Shown: in pieces, positions 48,010 through 61,004 of the stretch
Layout: each line of letters starts with the position of its first letter
How positions within the stretch are numbered: position 1 is the first letter of the stretch
Assembly: GCA_004335835.1 (NCBI GenBank)
Contig: RWJK01001612.1
Coordinates: forward strand, 1 to 64,000
DNA: 64,000 nt
Reading direction: 5' to 3'
Source: Scenedesmus sp. ARA3
Taxonomy: Eukaryota; Chlorophyta; Chlorophyceae; Sphaeropleales; Scenedesmaceae
Made by a program: the position numbers and the translations under genes
Notes under the pieces: model-generated
Told to the model about the DNA's origin: nothing
Databases searched by the model: none
The model's input: only the letters and a program-made list of their open reading frames with translations

Positions 48010-51008
48010 ATGAGCACGGTCAGGGTGGTTCGGCCACGCCCCCTGGGTGTGAATGACCGCATCCCTGTCTTCTGGGCAGGGCAGGAGCCCTCCCAGGAGC
48101 TGAAGGCAGTAGATGGCGGTGCGCTGTACAGGCACCTTGTTGCGTCTAGTACACCCACCACCAACAGGAAGCGCAAGCGTACTCAGAAGTATCATGCACC
48201 AAAGGAGGTGCGCACCTTGGGCACCATCAGCAACAGCAGGGGCTGTACGCTGCACGCTGCAAGTCGCTAGTACTTGTATGTTCACTCATATGTTTGCTTG
48301 CACATCTGCAGGGTGAAGCGCATGAGCACTTCTCACCGCTAAGGCGGGCTGCTGAGCAAAAGGTGCGGCAGAGTGCAACGATTGTGCTCCGTCGGGCAGT
48401 GGCTCAGCTGGTCACCAACAACATCCACGGCAGCGCCAGTGCTGCCACCAACAGCAGGAGCAGCTGCAAGCAGTGTACCACAGCACATGTGGCTGCGTAC
48501 AAAGGTGCTTCAATGTATCAAGAGCTGTGCACGTACAGCTGTCACTGCAGCTGCGATGCTCTGGGTCAGGGAACCCTGCATATTGTTGCCCTGCCTGGCT
48601 GCTGCTTGCACTGTTTCTGCACTGCAGGGCCCCAGCAGCCCCATCCACATTCCGCGCGTGCGCGAAGTGGAGGACTATGCGCTCAACCAGGCTGCGGCAG
48701 CAACCTTTGGGCCCATGATCAGCGGCGACATCGCAGCAGCGCCCTACATCAGGCACAAGGAGCTGCTGCCCGGCATGTACGAGGAGCACCAGGTGCCCGA
48801 GTACGATGCTGACGACAAGGACATGGCCTGGCTGCACAACGTCAACACCAAGGTGTGCAGCAGCAGCAGCAGCAGCGCTTTGCAGCAGCAGCATCCCCTT
48901 GTGCTGGCCTTTGCCGTGCACGCTGCAGCAGCGCGTGTGCCTGGTTGCGCGCGTCCTTCCTGCGGCAGCATGTACTGAGCCCATGCTATGCCCATGTGCA
49001 ACACCTGCGAGCTTGACGGGCTATGCTGTGCTGCTGCAGAATGGCCAGAACAACGGCTTGTTTGCGGCTGCTGTGGGGCTGTACCACCAAGTGGCGCAGC
49101 GCATCGCACGCACGAGTTCAGACGCAGCAGCAGCGGTGAGCCACAGCAGCAGCAACAGCAGCAGTTGCAGGCAGCTGGGCTTCTTTCACTGCGGCCTGCA
49201 GCTGTGCATGCAACCTGCCTCAGTATGTTGTAGCAGTTTGTTTACTGCCATGCTTGGCGTGTCTGCAACCTGCTTCATTGTGTGCCTTTGCCATGCCTGC
49301 TACCGCAGACACCAACCGCCCCCGTCGAGTTGCGGCTGTCTCTGGACACGTTTGAGAAGGCCATCAACATGCTGGAGCTGATGCACTTTGACGCTGTCAA
49401 GGCGTGGTGGGAGGAGCAGCAGGGCGGTGAGCTGCAGCTGGCACTTGCAACGTGCATTTCTTTGTGCAGACAGCTGCGTGCATTGCATGCATAATCAGTG
49501 TGAATGCCTCCCAAGTTGCGAGCACTGGTGGTTTCGTGTTCACTGTGCCTTCTGGCCAACACGGCTTGCTGCACACTTCCCTGCTCTCTGGTATGGCAAC
49601 ATGGCATCGCGCTGCTGCTGCCGCAGGTCCCTCCACGTCAGCGCCGCAGATCCCGGAGGTCCCTGCCATGAAGCGGCTGCTGCCCCGCGCGGTGGCCCTG
49701 GAGGGCCTGACTGGTCTGGTGCCTGACCCCAAGCTGGCGCTGCAGCTGCTGGAGTACTGGCTGCGGCGGCGCCAGCAGGAGGGCGGGCCGCTGCTGGCAC
49801 GCCTCTGGTTCGAGCAACCCTGGAAGGTGAGGGCGGCGCAGCAGCAGCAGCAGCAGCAGCAGCTGCCAGGCCTGGCATGGCAGCTACATGCTGGCCTGGC
49901 AATGTTCAGTATGGTCTTGCTGTGCTGTGCCATTGTCCATGCTTTGACAACCTCGCAGGACTTTCTTGCGTCGCACCATCACTTTTTCTGTCCGTTTGTC
50001 CTTCCTTGCGCGCTGTCAGCGGGCCCTTTGACCTTCCTCCTGNNNNNNNNNNNNNNNNNNNNNCCCGCCTGTCTGCGTGCCGCAGCTGGTCGCGTTTGCG
50101 GAGTTTGTGGTGAGTGATGACGAGGACTTTGACGAGCACCTGCCCTTCATGGCGGTGGAGCCGCGCAGCGCGCACGGCAAGTCGCGCCGTGGCGGCGCCT
50201 CACGGCGGCGCGCCATCAGCGAGGAGGACGCGCTGGACGCGCTGTGCGGGCTGCGCAACGAGCTGGAGGTGCGGCAGGGGCTGGCTGCTGGTTGTGCTTG
50301 TGTGCAGCTTGCTGCATGGTGCAGTCCAGTGCGGGTGTGCGCTGTGCATTGCTGCAAGTCACGAATAGGGAACAGCATAACTGTTGAAGCAATGCATGGG
50401 TTGCAGGTGTGGAGGGAGATTGTGTTGGCTGTGCTGATCCCGCAGCTTTGCGCTCACTGCTGTTGCTGCTGTGCTGCTGTGGCATGCTGCAGGTGCTGCG
50501 CACGCTGGCTGACCAGGTGCGCAAGCGCGAGAAGCTCAAGCGCCAGCTGCTGCTGGTGTGGCAGCAGGAGACGCAGATGCGGCTGCAGCTGGGGCTGCCG
50601 CCCACGCAGCCCATACCAGGCGTGTCTAGGCCGCGTGCTGGCGCAGGCACATCAGCAGCTGCGGGCGCTGGTGCAGCAGGCACCTCAGCAGTAGCAGCAG
50701 CAGCAGGTGCGGGCACATCAGCAGCTGCTGCACGTGCCAGTGTCGCTCAGCAGCAGCAGCAGAAGCAGCAGCAGGTGCCGGCAGGCCTGACGGATGTCAG
50801 ATCACGCCTGGCCAAAGCAGCAGCGGTGGCTGCAGCGGCAGCGTCTCCTGCTGAGGGCAGCCATGGCAGGCAAACACGCACGGCCGCAGCTGCAGCTGCG
50901 GCTACATTCGAAGCGACATTTGCTGCCAAGCGGGACATGCTGGTGCCTGTGCAACGTGCTGCTGCACCTAGCAAGCTGCAGCGCGCGTCTGCAGCGGCAC
51001 AGGCACCC

Positions 51009-51041
<33 letters not shown>

Positions 51042-52544
51042 GCTGCGGCCTTGCCAGCAGGCGGCAGGAAGGCAGCTGGTGACGGCAAGGGCAGCAGCAG
51101 AGCCGGCCTGAAGAGCAGGCCGGCGGGTACGAAGCAGCCTAAGCGCAGCAGTCGGGCAGCAGTGGCTGCGGCTGCTGCTGATGCTGGGGATGCAGATGAC
51201 GAGATGGATGTGAGTGGTGACAGGCTGGAGGCAGCGGCAGCAGCGGCCAGCCCTGGCACCACTGTGTATGTTGACGCTGAGGAGGTGCAGTCAGATGAGG
51301 AGGACGAGCACGAGTCGCAGCAGCCACCCAAGCAGCGGCGGCGGCTAGCGCGCAGCACACAGCCACAGCAGCCACCAAAGAAGCAGCAACGGCAGACGCA
51401 GCAGAAGCAGCGGCAGCCAGCCAAAGGCAGGCAGAAGGCTGGTGCCCGCACTGTGGTTGCTGCAGCAGCAGCAGCAGCAGAGGCACAAGCTGCAGCAGCT
51501 GCTGCTGATTCCTCTCCTTCTTCAGACGACAGTAGTGATGCAGACTACACTGCCTCGGAAGATGAGCAGGTGGAGCAGAAGCCACAGCAGCGAAAGCAGC
51601 AGCAGCAGCAGGGGCGCTTAGAGCAGCAGCACAAGGCACGCCAGGCTGGCAGGCGGGTGCGAGGCAGCAGAGCGGGGCTGAAGCGGCCAGCTGACCGTCG
51701 CAGCAGCAGCATGCGGGGAAGCAGCAGTTCAGAAGAGGAGGGAGCAGCAAGTGGGCAGGAGGCGGCGCAGTCTGACGAGGACTTCCGGCAGCCCAGCCCC
51801 CGCACAGTACGGTACCTGCAGCACTTGCAGGAGCAGCAGCAGCGCAGGCAGCAGCAACAGCAGCAGAAGCGCCGGAAGCAGCAGCCGGTGCAAGCAGCTG
51901 CTGCTGACCTTCTTGAGACCCAGCAGCCTGAGCAGCAGCAGCCAGCTCCCAAGCAGCAACAAGGCAGGAGGAACGGACTGGTCAGCAGGCGCCCTGGCAG
52001 TGTGGCAGCAGCAGCTGCTGCAGCAGCTCACACAGGCAGCAGTGATGACAGCGGCAACGAGGGAGGCGCAGTTGCACTCAGGAAGGGGCCACGCACACCT
52101 CGCAGGCCTGCGCGTGTCCTGCCAGCGCCGCCTGTAGCAGCAGCTGCGCACAGGGCAGCTGGCGCAGCAGCAACTGCCGCCGCAAGCAGCAGCCCAGCAG
52201 AGCGTACAGTGCTCAGGCCTCACAACCAGCAGCAGCGAGCAGGCAAGCAGGCTGATGCAGCTGTGAAAGCTGCTGGCAGGCCTGGGTCAGCAGCAGCAAA
52301 GGCAGCACCCCACGCCGTGGCTGTGCGCAGCTCCAGTGGTGCGGCCCAGGCAGCCAGGCCAGCCAGCGGGAGCACCCGTGGTGTGACAGCTGGCGCAAGC
52401 GTGCGGCGTGTGGCGGCAGCAGCAGTGGCAGCAGCGAAGCGGAAGCACGATGTCAGGAGGACAGTCGGCAAGGCAGAGCTGCGCTCGCTGGGCATTGCAG
52501 CAGCTGAGCAGCCTGGGTCACCCGCGCGCAGCAGGCGGCGCTGA
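48010..52544 (+). CDS. EPL1: Enhancer-of-polycomb-like protein (EPL1/EPC, NuA4 histone acetyltransferase subunit)
   Basis: EPL1 scaffolds the catalytic module of the NuA4/TIP60 histone H4/H2A acetyltransferase in the nucleus. Eight exons close in phase (48010-48207, 48312-48362, 48628-48852, 49040-49135, 49309-49426, 49627-49826, 50086-50268, 50493-52544) to give 1040 residues. The N-terminal block MSTVRVVRPRPLGVNDRIPV and the later PHIPRVREVEDY-like segment (actual IHIPRVREVEDYALNQ) with EYDADDKDMAWLHNVNTK are the EPL1 domain, which contacts the acetyltransferase and nucleosome. A helical part follows (LSLDTFEKAINMLELMHFD, LALQLLEYWLRRRQQEGGPL, RLWFEQPWK). The last exon, nearly two thirds of the protein, is Gln/Ala/Ser-rich with acidic patches (VQSDEEDEHESQQ) and many basic stretches. 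A 21-base assembly gap lies in the intron before 50086. The start is chosen on the conserved N-terminus. Confidence 0.9.
50043..50063. other. Assembly gap (21 N)
   Basis: Twenty-one undetermined bases inside an EPL-gene intron, 22 bases before the splice acceptor at 50085. The flanking exons read normally, so no coding sequence appears lost, although the gap size may be arbitrary. Confidence 0.99.
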
Positions 52545-53270
52545 GCAGCTACTGCTGGCGGTGGCTGCATGAATCAAGCACTGCACGATTGTGAACCTTA
52601 TAGCATAGGCATAGGCATTTTGCATCTGCATCACATTCTTCAGATTGTATGCTAGAAACTGGTGCTTCCTGTGCCTGATTGTATGATATCTGAGATACAT
52701 TGTTCCTTGATGTTGTCTTGTCGCTTGACTGTCTTCTGCAGCTGAAGGGCTTGTGGTTGGGTGCAGGCAACATGTGGTGCATGTCAACAATGCTTATGCC
52801 TGTTCAGCCCAACTTGGACTTCACGTCCAACATAGGCAGTCAGCAGCACCGTTCAAGGGTTGACAAAACAACCCTAGCGGTTGCTTGCGGCGCAGCGCGC
52901 TTACGGCAGGTTGTGGGCCATTGTCCAGCTGCTTTTACAACATCTTGCTGGCAATATGCACGCCATTGCAGGGGATCTTGGTGCTTGCTGATGATCTTAG
53001 GGTCATGGCCTGTGTGGTTCCACAAGGTCTGCAACCTTGGTTTGCCAGGCTTGCTGCGGCATCCGCAGTTCGATTGATGTATTAGGATCATCACGTGTAG
53101 CTTGTGAACGCAGCACCGCGGTCGCACCCAGGGTTTGCTGCAGCACGTTGTCATTCATGACTTCTGTTGTACTCCTGTAAGCGCGCGACACTGAGTTCAA
53201 TACCGCGCTGATAATTCATTGCTGGCGTATCGTGAACGTTTGCACCTAATGCCACGCCTCCGGCAGCAGC
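52545..53270. other. Intergenic region between the EPL and PP4R1-like genes
   Basis: About 725 bp, both flanking genes on the plus strand. It should contain the EPL 3' untranslated region and the promoter of the HEAT-repeat gene. No gene seen; a GAGTTCAATACC word at about 53192 resembles an RNA polymerase III B box but has no tRNA fold around it. Confidence 0.45.
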
Positions 53271-54960
53271 ATGGCCAGGTACAGCTCCAGCCCGGAGGTC
53301 AGCAGACTTGCAGCTGAGGCGGCAGACGAGCTATCAGAGAATCCGTTTTTCGAGGTATGCCGAGCAACTGGTTTGGCAGCAGCAGCCACACTTTCCCCGT
53401 GCTGCGAGCTCAGTTCCTTTGGTTCACCGTCGATGCAGGCTGAACTCTCAAATCCGGTTGAAGCAATAGAGCACTATTGTCGCAGTCATTTGGCTTTTCA
53501 GCGTCTAGCGTATTCACAGGTAAGCCCCGCTGACCGAGGAACGCATGGCGCCTGCACCACCAGCTGCCGCATGTCTTGCCCTGCACCCTATGTCAAGCGT
53601 TACGTGATGCTTAGTACTTTAGTCTTTGGTCTGATGTAGTTCACGTCGACGCTGGGTGCAGGGAATCGCCGCGGCTGCAAGCACAGCCAGATACCATGAC
53701 TGCGTGGAGGTACTGCTGCCTCTGGTTGAGCACCTCGCCAAGGACCATGAGCCTGAGATCAGGAGCGTGGCTGTGCAGCAGATTTGTGGCTTAGGTGAGC
53801 CGTATGTGAGGAAGCATGTGATGTCAGAACCTTAATTGCTGCTGCCACTGTTGCTGCCAGCTGTGTTGTGGCGAGTCATGTGGTATTGGCAATGGTGGTC
53901 TCACCCACTCTGGTTGCTTGCAGGCATTGCGCTCCACAAGAAGGATGCAGAGCGCAGCTTGCAGGACATTGAGACAACCCTGCTGGTTTGTGCCCAGCAG
54001 TGTGCTCTTGATGATGAAGAAGAGGTGAGGGTGCTGCAGCTTGTAAGATATCTTGTTGGAACACCAGCGCTGTTACAAGTGCACCCTGTCTAGACAGTGC
54101 GGTCAAGTGGCTGCCATCACAACATGCTAGATGCATGATGATGTGGTATGTTCAGTGGGTCATCACTGGACCTTCAGCAGTAGACAGTTGGCAGCCTTGG
54201 ATGTGCCAAGCGTTTGGATGAACGTTGTTTCGCCGCTGTTTTTTGGTTAATCCTGCAGGTCAGCCAGGCAGCCATCCTGGCCTTCCAGCAGCTGGCACAG
54301 CTGCTGCCAGCACCAAGGGCAACAGCAGCCAGCAAGCGCGCAGTTGACAGGCTGGAGGCGCGCGGCACTGATGATGGCACGCTAGCAGCGGTGCGCCTGC
54401 TGGCACACACGGTCAGCTGCTGGACGCAGGTGGCGCTGCAGCGGCATGTGCCTCGCTACGTGAACCGCTGGGCCAACCACAGGGACTTCTCTGTGCGCGA
54501 GGTGGGCGCAGTTGCCGCAACAGCAGTTAGATGTCAGCGGGCGTGGCTTGCTGCTTGGCGTCATCTCTGCAGAGTCATATGTACACGCCAGTGCCAGCGT
54601 TGCTGAGTCAGTGTGTTTTAGACTCGTCAAAGGGGTCAGCACACCTGGTTGAGAGGCATATCAGCAGTGCAGTGTTTAGGCACGCCCTGTCCCGCATTTG
54701 CTGTGAACGTACTGCACTGTTGATTCTGCTGGTTGTGCTGACAGCTTGTCTTGATCTTTTGCTGTGGCGCGCAGGCTGTGGCCACCTGCATGAGCCTCAT
54801 TGTGAAGGCCATGCCGATATCGCTGTGCCACCAGCTGCTGCTGCCGTTCTTCTACCAGCTGTGCCGAGACAGCAACTGGCGCGTGCGCCGCGCGTGCTCG
54901 TTGGACCTGCCAAGGCTGGCTCAGGCACTGCAGGAGCAGCAGCAGCAGCAACAGCAGCGG

Positions 54961-55014
<54 letters not shown>

Positions 55015-55418
55015 GTGCTGGACAGCAGTGGGCTGGACAGCAGCAGTAGCAGCAGCAGCAGTGCGCCGCTGCTGGATGGCAGCTGCTGCCAGAAGACCAG
55101 CAGCTGCCTGCGCACCATCCGCATGTCAGCTGAGCTGGGCAGCCTCAGCAGCAGCAACCTTTCAGCGATGGGGGCGCACTCGCGCAACAGGTCTTCAGGT
55201 GCGATCAACGTGCCTCCACGCAGCACTGCGGAGATCATGACCAAGCACCCCATGCACAGCAGCCTCATCACCGAGAGCCTGCTGCACAACACAGAGAGCC
55301 AGCCGACTCTGGCGACGCCCAGCAGCAGTCAGCCGCAGCCGACGCTGCTGGCCGGCAGCGACGCGCACAACAGCGACGGCGAGCAGCAGCAGCAGCGGCA
55401 GCAAGGCAGTCCTGGCGG

Positions 55419-55476
<58 letters not shown>

Positions 55477-55983
55477 CAGCAGGAAGAGGAGGCCGACGAG
55501 GCCAGCTCATGCCCGCTGCAGCGCGCTGCGCCGCTGTTGCATGACTGCTGGTGTGCGTTGCGGCAGTGCATGGAGCTGCTGTCTGCAGACAGCAGTCACT
55601 GGGTCAAGGTGGCAGCCATGGCGGGCCTGGGCCCCTTCATGCTGCTGCTGCCGGGCTGCCAGCTGGGCATGATGCTGCTGGGGCGCTTCACCAGCATGGC
55701 GGGCAGCACCGTGGTCATCTACGAGATCAGCGTGGCGCTGTCCTGCGCGCAGCACTTTGGCGCGCTGGCGGTGCGGCTGGGGCCGGAGCGCTGGGCGGAC
55801 ATGAGGTGCGTGTGGCGGCTGCGCTGCATAGGCTGTTGTTTTTCCGCTGGACGTGAAGTTGCTGTGGCTTGCAGCACGCGTAGTAAGGTGCTGTTGCGGT
55901 CCTGTTGGGGTGTGGCAAAAGGCTTTCTTGCTGCTTTGCGGGCGTCTATACACCAGCAGCTGACGTGGCGCTGCTGCTGCTGG

Positions 55984-56028
<45 letters not shown>

Positions 56029-57686
56029 ACAGGGATGCTTGGCAGGCGCTGCAGGTGTCGCGTGACCCTGCAGTGCTGTGCGAGCTGGTCAGGTGCCTGC
56101 CTGGCCTGATCGGCGCGCTAGGCCCAGCCATCACTGTGCAGGAGCTGCTGCCGTCGCTGGCTGGGCTGCTGAGTGCGCACCTCACCTGGATCGCTGGGCA
56201 GCTGGTGGCAGTCATGGCTGAGCTGCTGGAGCTGCTGCCACCATCCAGCCAGGACCTGCTGCTCAAGGTGCGGGCTGCTGAGCAATGGGTGGCGCACCTA
56301 GCCGGGCAGCAGAGCGGGCTGCTGTTTGTGCGGGGTGTGCATGCGGGTTGCTGTTGTAGCATTTAAGCGCATACTGGTAGCCATCAAGCGATTCGTGTGC
56401 AGGAGAGGGTCTAGTCCAGCGTATGTACTCATTACTACTTTCAGGACATGCTTTTTGAGCAGGTAAAATAGCAGGCATATATCACATGTCAACATAATCT
56501 CAACACGCGCTGCTGTGCTCATGCTATGCTGGCGCAGGCGCTGGAGCAGCTGGTGTCGCCCGGCAGCGACCGCAGCAAGGCGTGGCGGCTGCGGCGCGAC
56601 CTCGCCCTGCAGCTGGGCCGCATGGCAGCAGTGGCAGGGCCCGAGGCCATCACAGACAGCCTGTGGCCGGCAGCCATGCACCTCTGCTGCGACCCAGTGG
56701 CAGCAGTGCGCACAGCCGCAGCAGGCCAGGTGGGGCCGCTGCTTGCTGCGCTGCCTGCTTCGCTGCTGACGCAGCGGCCGCCTGATGCTGTGGCTGCTGG
56801 CAGCAGCAGCAGGAGCGACAGTGGCAGTGGAAGCAGCAGTAGCAGCAGCAGTAGGCGTAGCAGCAGCCGGCAGAGCAGTGATGGCAGTGAGGGTAGTGGC
56901 AGCTGCAGCGGCAGTGAGCCAGGCTCCCCACGTGATGTTGACGCAGTGCGCTGCCATGGTGAGGCTGTGTGCTGCTTCAACAACAGCAGCAGCAGTAAGG
57001 AGTGCGGCCCAGGCCTGCAGCAGGAGGGCAGCAGTGAAGATGACACTGTCGCAGATGAAGACAGTGACTCTGGCAGCAGGCGCAGCAGCAGCAGCAGCAG
57101 TTCTGCTGAAGGCTTTAGCATTCCTGCGGCTGCGGGTGCTGCTGCATCTGCAGAGCGCAGCAGCAGCCCTGGCTCCGCTGTTGCAGCTGCTGGCGCAGGC
57201 AAGGCTGTCTCGTACAGTGTGCGTTTCCAGGCGCACACTGACGACATTGATGTGGCGGGCTGCTCTGCCTATGGCCACAGCGGCAGCGGCCGCAGCAGCC
57301 TTGACCTTGAGCTTGATCTGCCTAGTGCACTGGCTCCTGCGCCTGTGCCCATCCCAGCAGCAGCACCTGCGCGTGCACCTGCTGCTGCATCGTCGCTGCC
57401 CGTCCCGGCGTCGTACTCCTCGCACCCTGCGCTGGGCCGAGTGATTTCGAGCAGCCTGGGGAACAGCGGCACCAGCCTGCTGGGAGGAGACAGCGGCAGC
57501 AGCAGCAGCAGCGGCAGCCGCAGTAGTGACAGCAGCAGCAGTGAGAGTGAAGAGGAGGAGCAGCTGGTACGCAGCCATCTGGCTGGCGACAGTGAGCAGC
57601 AGCAGCAGCAGCACCAGCACCAGCAGCAGGCTGAGCACATGCCCGAGCAGCAGCAGCAGCAGCAGCCATCGCTGCAGCAGATACCT

Positions 57687-57719
<33 letters not shown>

Positions 57720-57732
57720 GAACAGGTGCCCG

Positions 57733-57767
<35 letters not shown>

Positions 57768-59078
57768 GAGTTCTTGCAGCCTCATGATCCGCAGCCTGAG
57801 CAGCAGCTGCACGAGCAGGACGCTGCGCAGCATGCTACACCGCTGTCAGGCTTCCGTCCCTTCGACGCCTACGCAGCCATCTACACTGCGCCGCCGCTGG
57901 CACCGCAGCAAGCTGCTGCTGCAGCCGCAGCCGCAGTGCACCCAGCCATGGCCCCCATCGGCCACCCGGCAATGAGCCGACCCATGGGTTCCTCGCCGCT
58001 GCCAGCATCGCCGCAGCTTGCGCCGAAGACCCCGCAGCGCGCCACGCCCCCAATCCCGCGCGGCTCGCTGCCTGCTGCCACCAAGGCCAAGTCTGCAGGC
58101 GACCTGCTCAAGGTTGAGGCGGCAGCAGCACGGCACGCCATCAAGCGCCGCCACAGCAGCACCAGCATGCCTGGACGCGTGCAGCCGCCGCCGCCAGTGG
58201 TGTCCAGCAGCAGCCTGGGCAGCTTTGCGCGTCGCGATTTTGACCCCAGCTTGCCGGAGCCCACCAGTGCAGCGCCCTACCAGTACATTGCGTGCCTGCT
58301 CGACTTCTTTGGCTGCAGCGGGCAGCACCAGCAGCGGCAGCTGTTTGTGCCGCTGGTGATTGGCACGCTGGCGGCCTGCCATGACAGGCTGAGCTGCGAG
58401 CAGGCCGGGCAGCTGCTGGATCGGCTGGAGGTGCTGGCAGCTGATAATGTGCCGGGTGTAAGGTATGCCGTGGCTGCTGCGCTGCACAGCTTGCGGCTGC
58501 AGGCTGCGGCGCAGCTGCAGCAGCAGCAGCAGGAGGTGCTAGGGCCGTGCCAACAGGGCAGCAGCCAGCAGGCGGAGGCGCAGGTGTCACCTGCAGCAGG
58601 TGAAGAGGCGGGGGTGGCGGCTGATGCGGAAGCGGCGACGCAGGACGAGATTGATTCGTACAATCGGTACGTGAAGCAGCTGGCTGCCCGCTCTGGCAGC
58701 AGCAGCGGCGGCCCCACTGGGCTTGCTGCTGCTGCTGCAGCTGCTGCTGCTGCAGGACATGGTGACGCTGCTGTAGCTGCTTCTCTTGCTGCTGCTAAAG
58801 CAGCCCAGCAGGAGCAGCGGCAGGTGGGGGGCAAAGCTGCACCTGATGATGCTGCTGCTTCCGTAAACAGCAGTGGCGTGGGTGAAGGTGTGCAGCAGGC
58901 TGACGATGCTGCTGGCATCAGCAAGCAGCAGCAGCCCGCTCGTGAGTGCTGTGGCGTTTGTGCAGCAGCAAGCAGCGGAGACGCCACTCCTGGCTTGGAG
59001 TGGCTGGTGAAGCTGAGCTGCTGCCAGCAGCTGGAGCGGCTGATGGGGGTTGTGGCGCTCACCACAGGGCCTGTGTAG
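53271..59078 (+). CDS. HEAT-repeat protein, protein phosphatase 4 regulatory subunit 1-like
   Basis: PPP4R1-type subunits are HEAT-repeat scaffolds that bind the PP4 (or PP2A-like) catalytic subunit. Eight exons close in phase (53271-53354, 53439-53519, 53662-53794, 53924-54024, 54259-54501, 54775-55805, 56033-56267, 56538-59078) for 1482 residues. HEAT helices include VLLPLVEHLAKDHEPEIRSV, PFFYQLCRDSNWRVRRACSL, SHWVKVAAMAGLGPFMLLLP, and LRRDLALQLGRMAAVAGPEA. The order of repeats, split by a long disordered middle and with a final repeat block (YIACLLDFFGCSG, LLDRLEVLAADNVPGVRYAV), matches the PPP4R1 layout. Poly-Gln runs at 54938-55015, 55420-55472 and 57598-57770, and Ser/Asp/Glu-rich stretches, make it much longer than the roughly 950-residue animal protein. 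PP4R1 rather than the PP2A A-subunit is favoured because of the split architecture; this needs a profile search. Confidence 0.8.
54936..57773 (+). repeat. Clustered CAG tracts encoding poly-Gln in the PP4R1-like gene
   Basis: Three main coding CAG clusters (54938-55015, 55420-55472, 57598-57770) and one intronic CTG cluster (55979-56028) lie within 2.8 kb. The intronic one runs almost up to the acceptor at 56032. In the exons all runs are in the CAG (Gln) frame. Confidence 0.9.
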
Positions 59079-60929
59079 CCATACATGGGTATGGGAATGG
59101 GAAGAGGCCTGTGCAGGCACATGGGTAGGCAGGGAAGAGTACAGGATGGTTGTTTGCCTTGATTCTTGGGTGTTGTTGTGGCGTGCAGCAGCATGGGATA
59201 GGTGGCTTCACCCCTGGACAAACATTTGCTCCGGGGTGCATGTTTATATGGTGTGCTCCTGCATGTGGTTGGCTGGTATGAGAGGCAGGGTTAGGTGCGG
59301 TTGGGTTCTGTGCAGCCATGATTGCGCTGACGGCCCTGCAGCGGGCGTGCTGTGCTGTTCCTGCTTGTTGCAGGGCAGCATGGGTGCGATGACAGTGCCG
59401 TGGCGAGTGTGTACATCAGTCTCAGCGTGTTCATGGTGGTTGGGTGCGCACAAGTGTGCTGCATTGCATGATTGTGCAGCAGCAGCAGCAGGTGTGCATA
59501 TCAGGTGCTTGCAGCTGCTGTGTGGCTGGACTCCGTGTCTGGCTGGGTGGCATGTTCAATCCAACAGTTCGAGTGATCCATAAAGTCTGTTAGGCAGCTT
59601 TGCCAAGGTGGTACGTGTTCTGTGTAGGCAGGTGGACTAGGGAGGCAATTCATGCTGCATAACGCAACCAGGTGTCAGCTGTGCATATTTGGCCATGCTG
59701 ATGCTACTGTTGCAACAAGTGGAGGTCGGAGTCAGTCTGCCGTGGACGGTCGAGTGGCCGTTTCCATGTTGCTGCTGCTTCTCTGATAACAGCAAATAAA
59801 AGGATTCAGGAGGTGTTGAGCACAGGAAAGCAGGCAAGTCCTTGCAGACTGTGTTTGAGCTGTGATCGTTGGGGTGGTCCTGTGTGAATTAGGGCGAGGG
59901 ACAGCGCATGCAACAGCATGATGAGAGGTTTGTGTGTCACTGGGTGGGAGTCGGCGCTTTGCTGCAAGTGGTGACTAGCGACGTGCTGGCTGCTGCTGGC
60001 AGCTGTGCTGTCTCCGACCTGGTGCGCGTGCATCGTCTTGTGATGTTGTCAGTCCCTCTTGCCTTTGCACCACGTCATTGCACTGCCTGCTGGGGGCTAC
60101 CCTCGTCTTATGGTGGCAGCAGGGTGTGCCTCTTGTGCATGTGCTCCACACAGTTTGTAGGATGATGTCACGTTTGTCGTCATCTTGATCATGAGCACAG
60201 CTTGCTTGTGCAGACCAGCTCTAAGCGGCACGCGCGTGTAGCGCTGTTGCAGCGATGTTGCGTTGACAGCAACGCGATCACTGTACGCTATGCAATGTTA
60301 CCTGATGGGCTGTGAGGGTTTTAGGAAGTCACACAGAGCTGGAGCAAGGGATCACACTGCTTGGCATACGTATGGCAATTGCAGGTATACCAGCAATTGC
60401 TGCCTGCAGGCTGGTTGCTGGCACTGCTATGAAGTGTAACAAAACACCACAGCACCAACCGTCAGTAACCTTGTGATCACCAACAGCCTATCCATTTCCT
60501 GGCAGTTGCCCACAATCATGTGCTTCAATGACCTGCCTGGTAACGGCCAAAAAGCCGATCGTTAAACGCCAAGCTGCATGCTCAGCTGCCAGCAGGCATC
60601 AACACATGTACCAGAACAATCCCAATTTTGATGTGATATTGCACCGCTGTGCACCGAAACGTGGCTAGAAAGAAATTTAGCACAAACCACATGCACCACA
60701 TGCCTCAAGCACCACCAACAGCCAACACAGCAAGCCACACCGCATTCCAGGCCTGACATCCGGCTGTATTGCTGGGCTCTCACACCGTGTGCCTGGTAAG
60801 CATCTATGGCAAAAAAACTTGAGGACGCACGCCGTGCGTGGCTGCTGCAGCTCTCTTTTGTACACTCGCTGCCCGCCCACAGCAACCGCCCTCCACCGCC
60901 CTGACTGCTGTTGTTGCTGTTCCTGCGGC
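59079..60929. other. Convergent intergenic region
   Basis: Between the PP4R1-like stop (plus) and the repeat copies that trail the next gene (minus). Presumed to contain both 3' untranslated regions. Small frames show no conserved content. Confidence 0.45.
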
Positions 60930-60968
60930 TGCTCAGCTGCTGCTGCCTCGCCTTCTGCTGCCTATTCC

Positions 60969-61004
<36 letters not shown>

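Noticed and set aside
50747..51451. Minus-strand Cys/Ser/Ala-rich frame
   Set aside because: Shadow of the Gln/Ala-rich last exon of the EPL gene.
52840..53220. Possible Pol III gene near 53190 (GAGTTCAATACC)
   Set aside because: B-box-like word only; no A box and no foldable cloverleaf.
56298..57833. 511-codon minus-strand frame rich in Leu and Ala
   Set aside because: It is the antisense of the Gln/Ser-rich PP4R1-like exon; CAG repeats read as CTG (Leu). Strong HEAT motifs support the plus strand.
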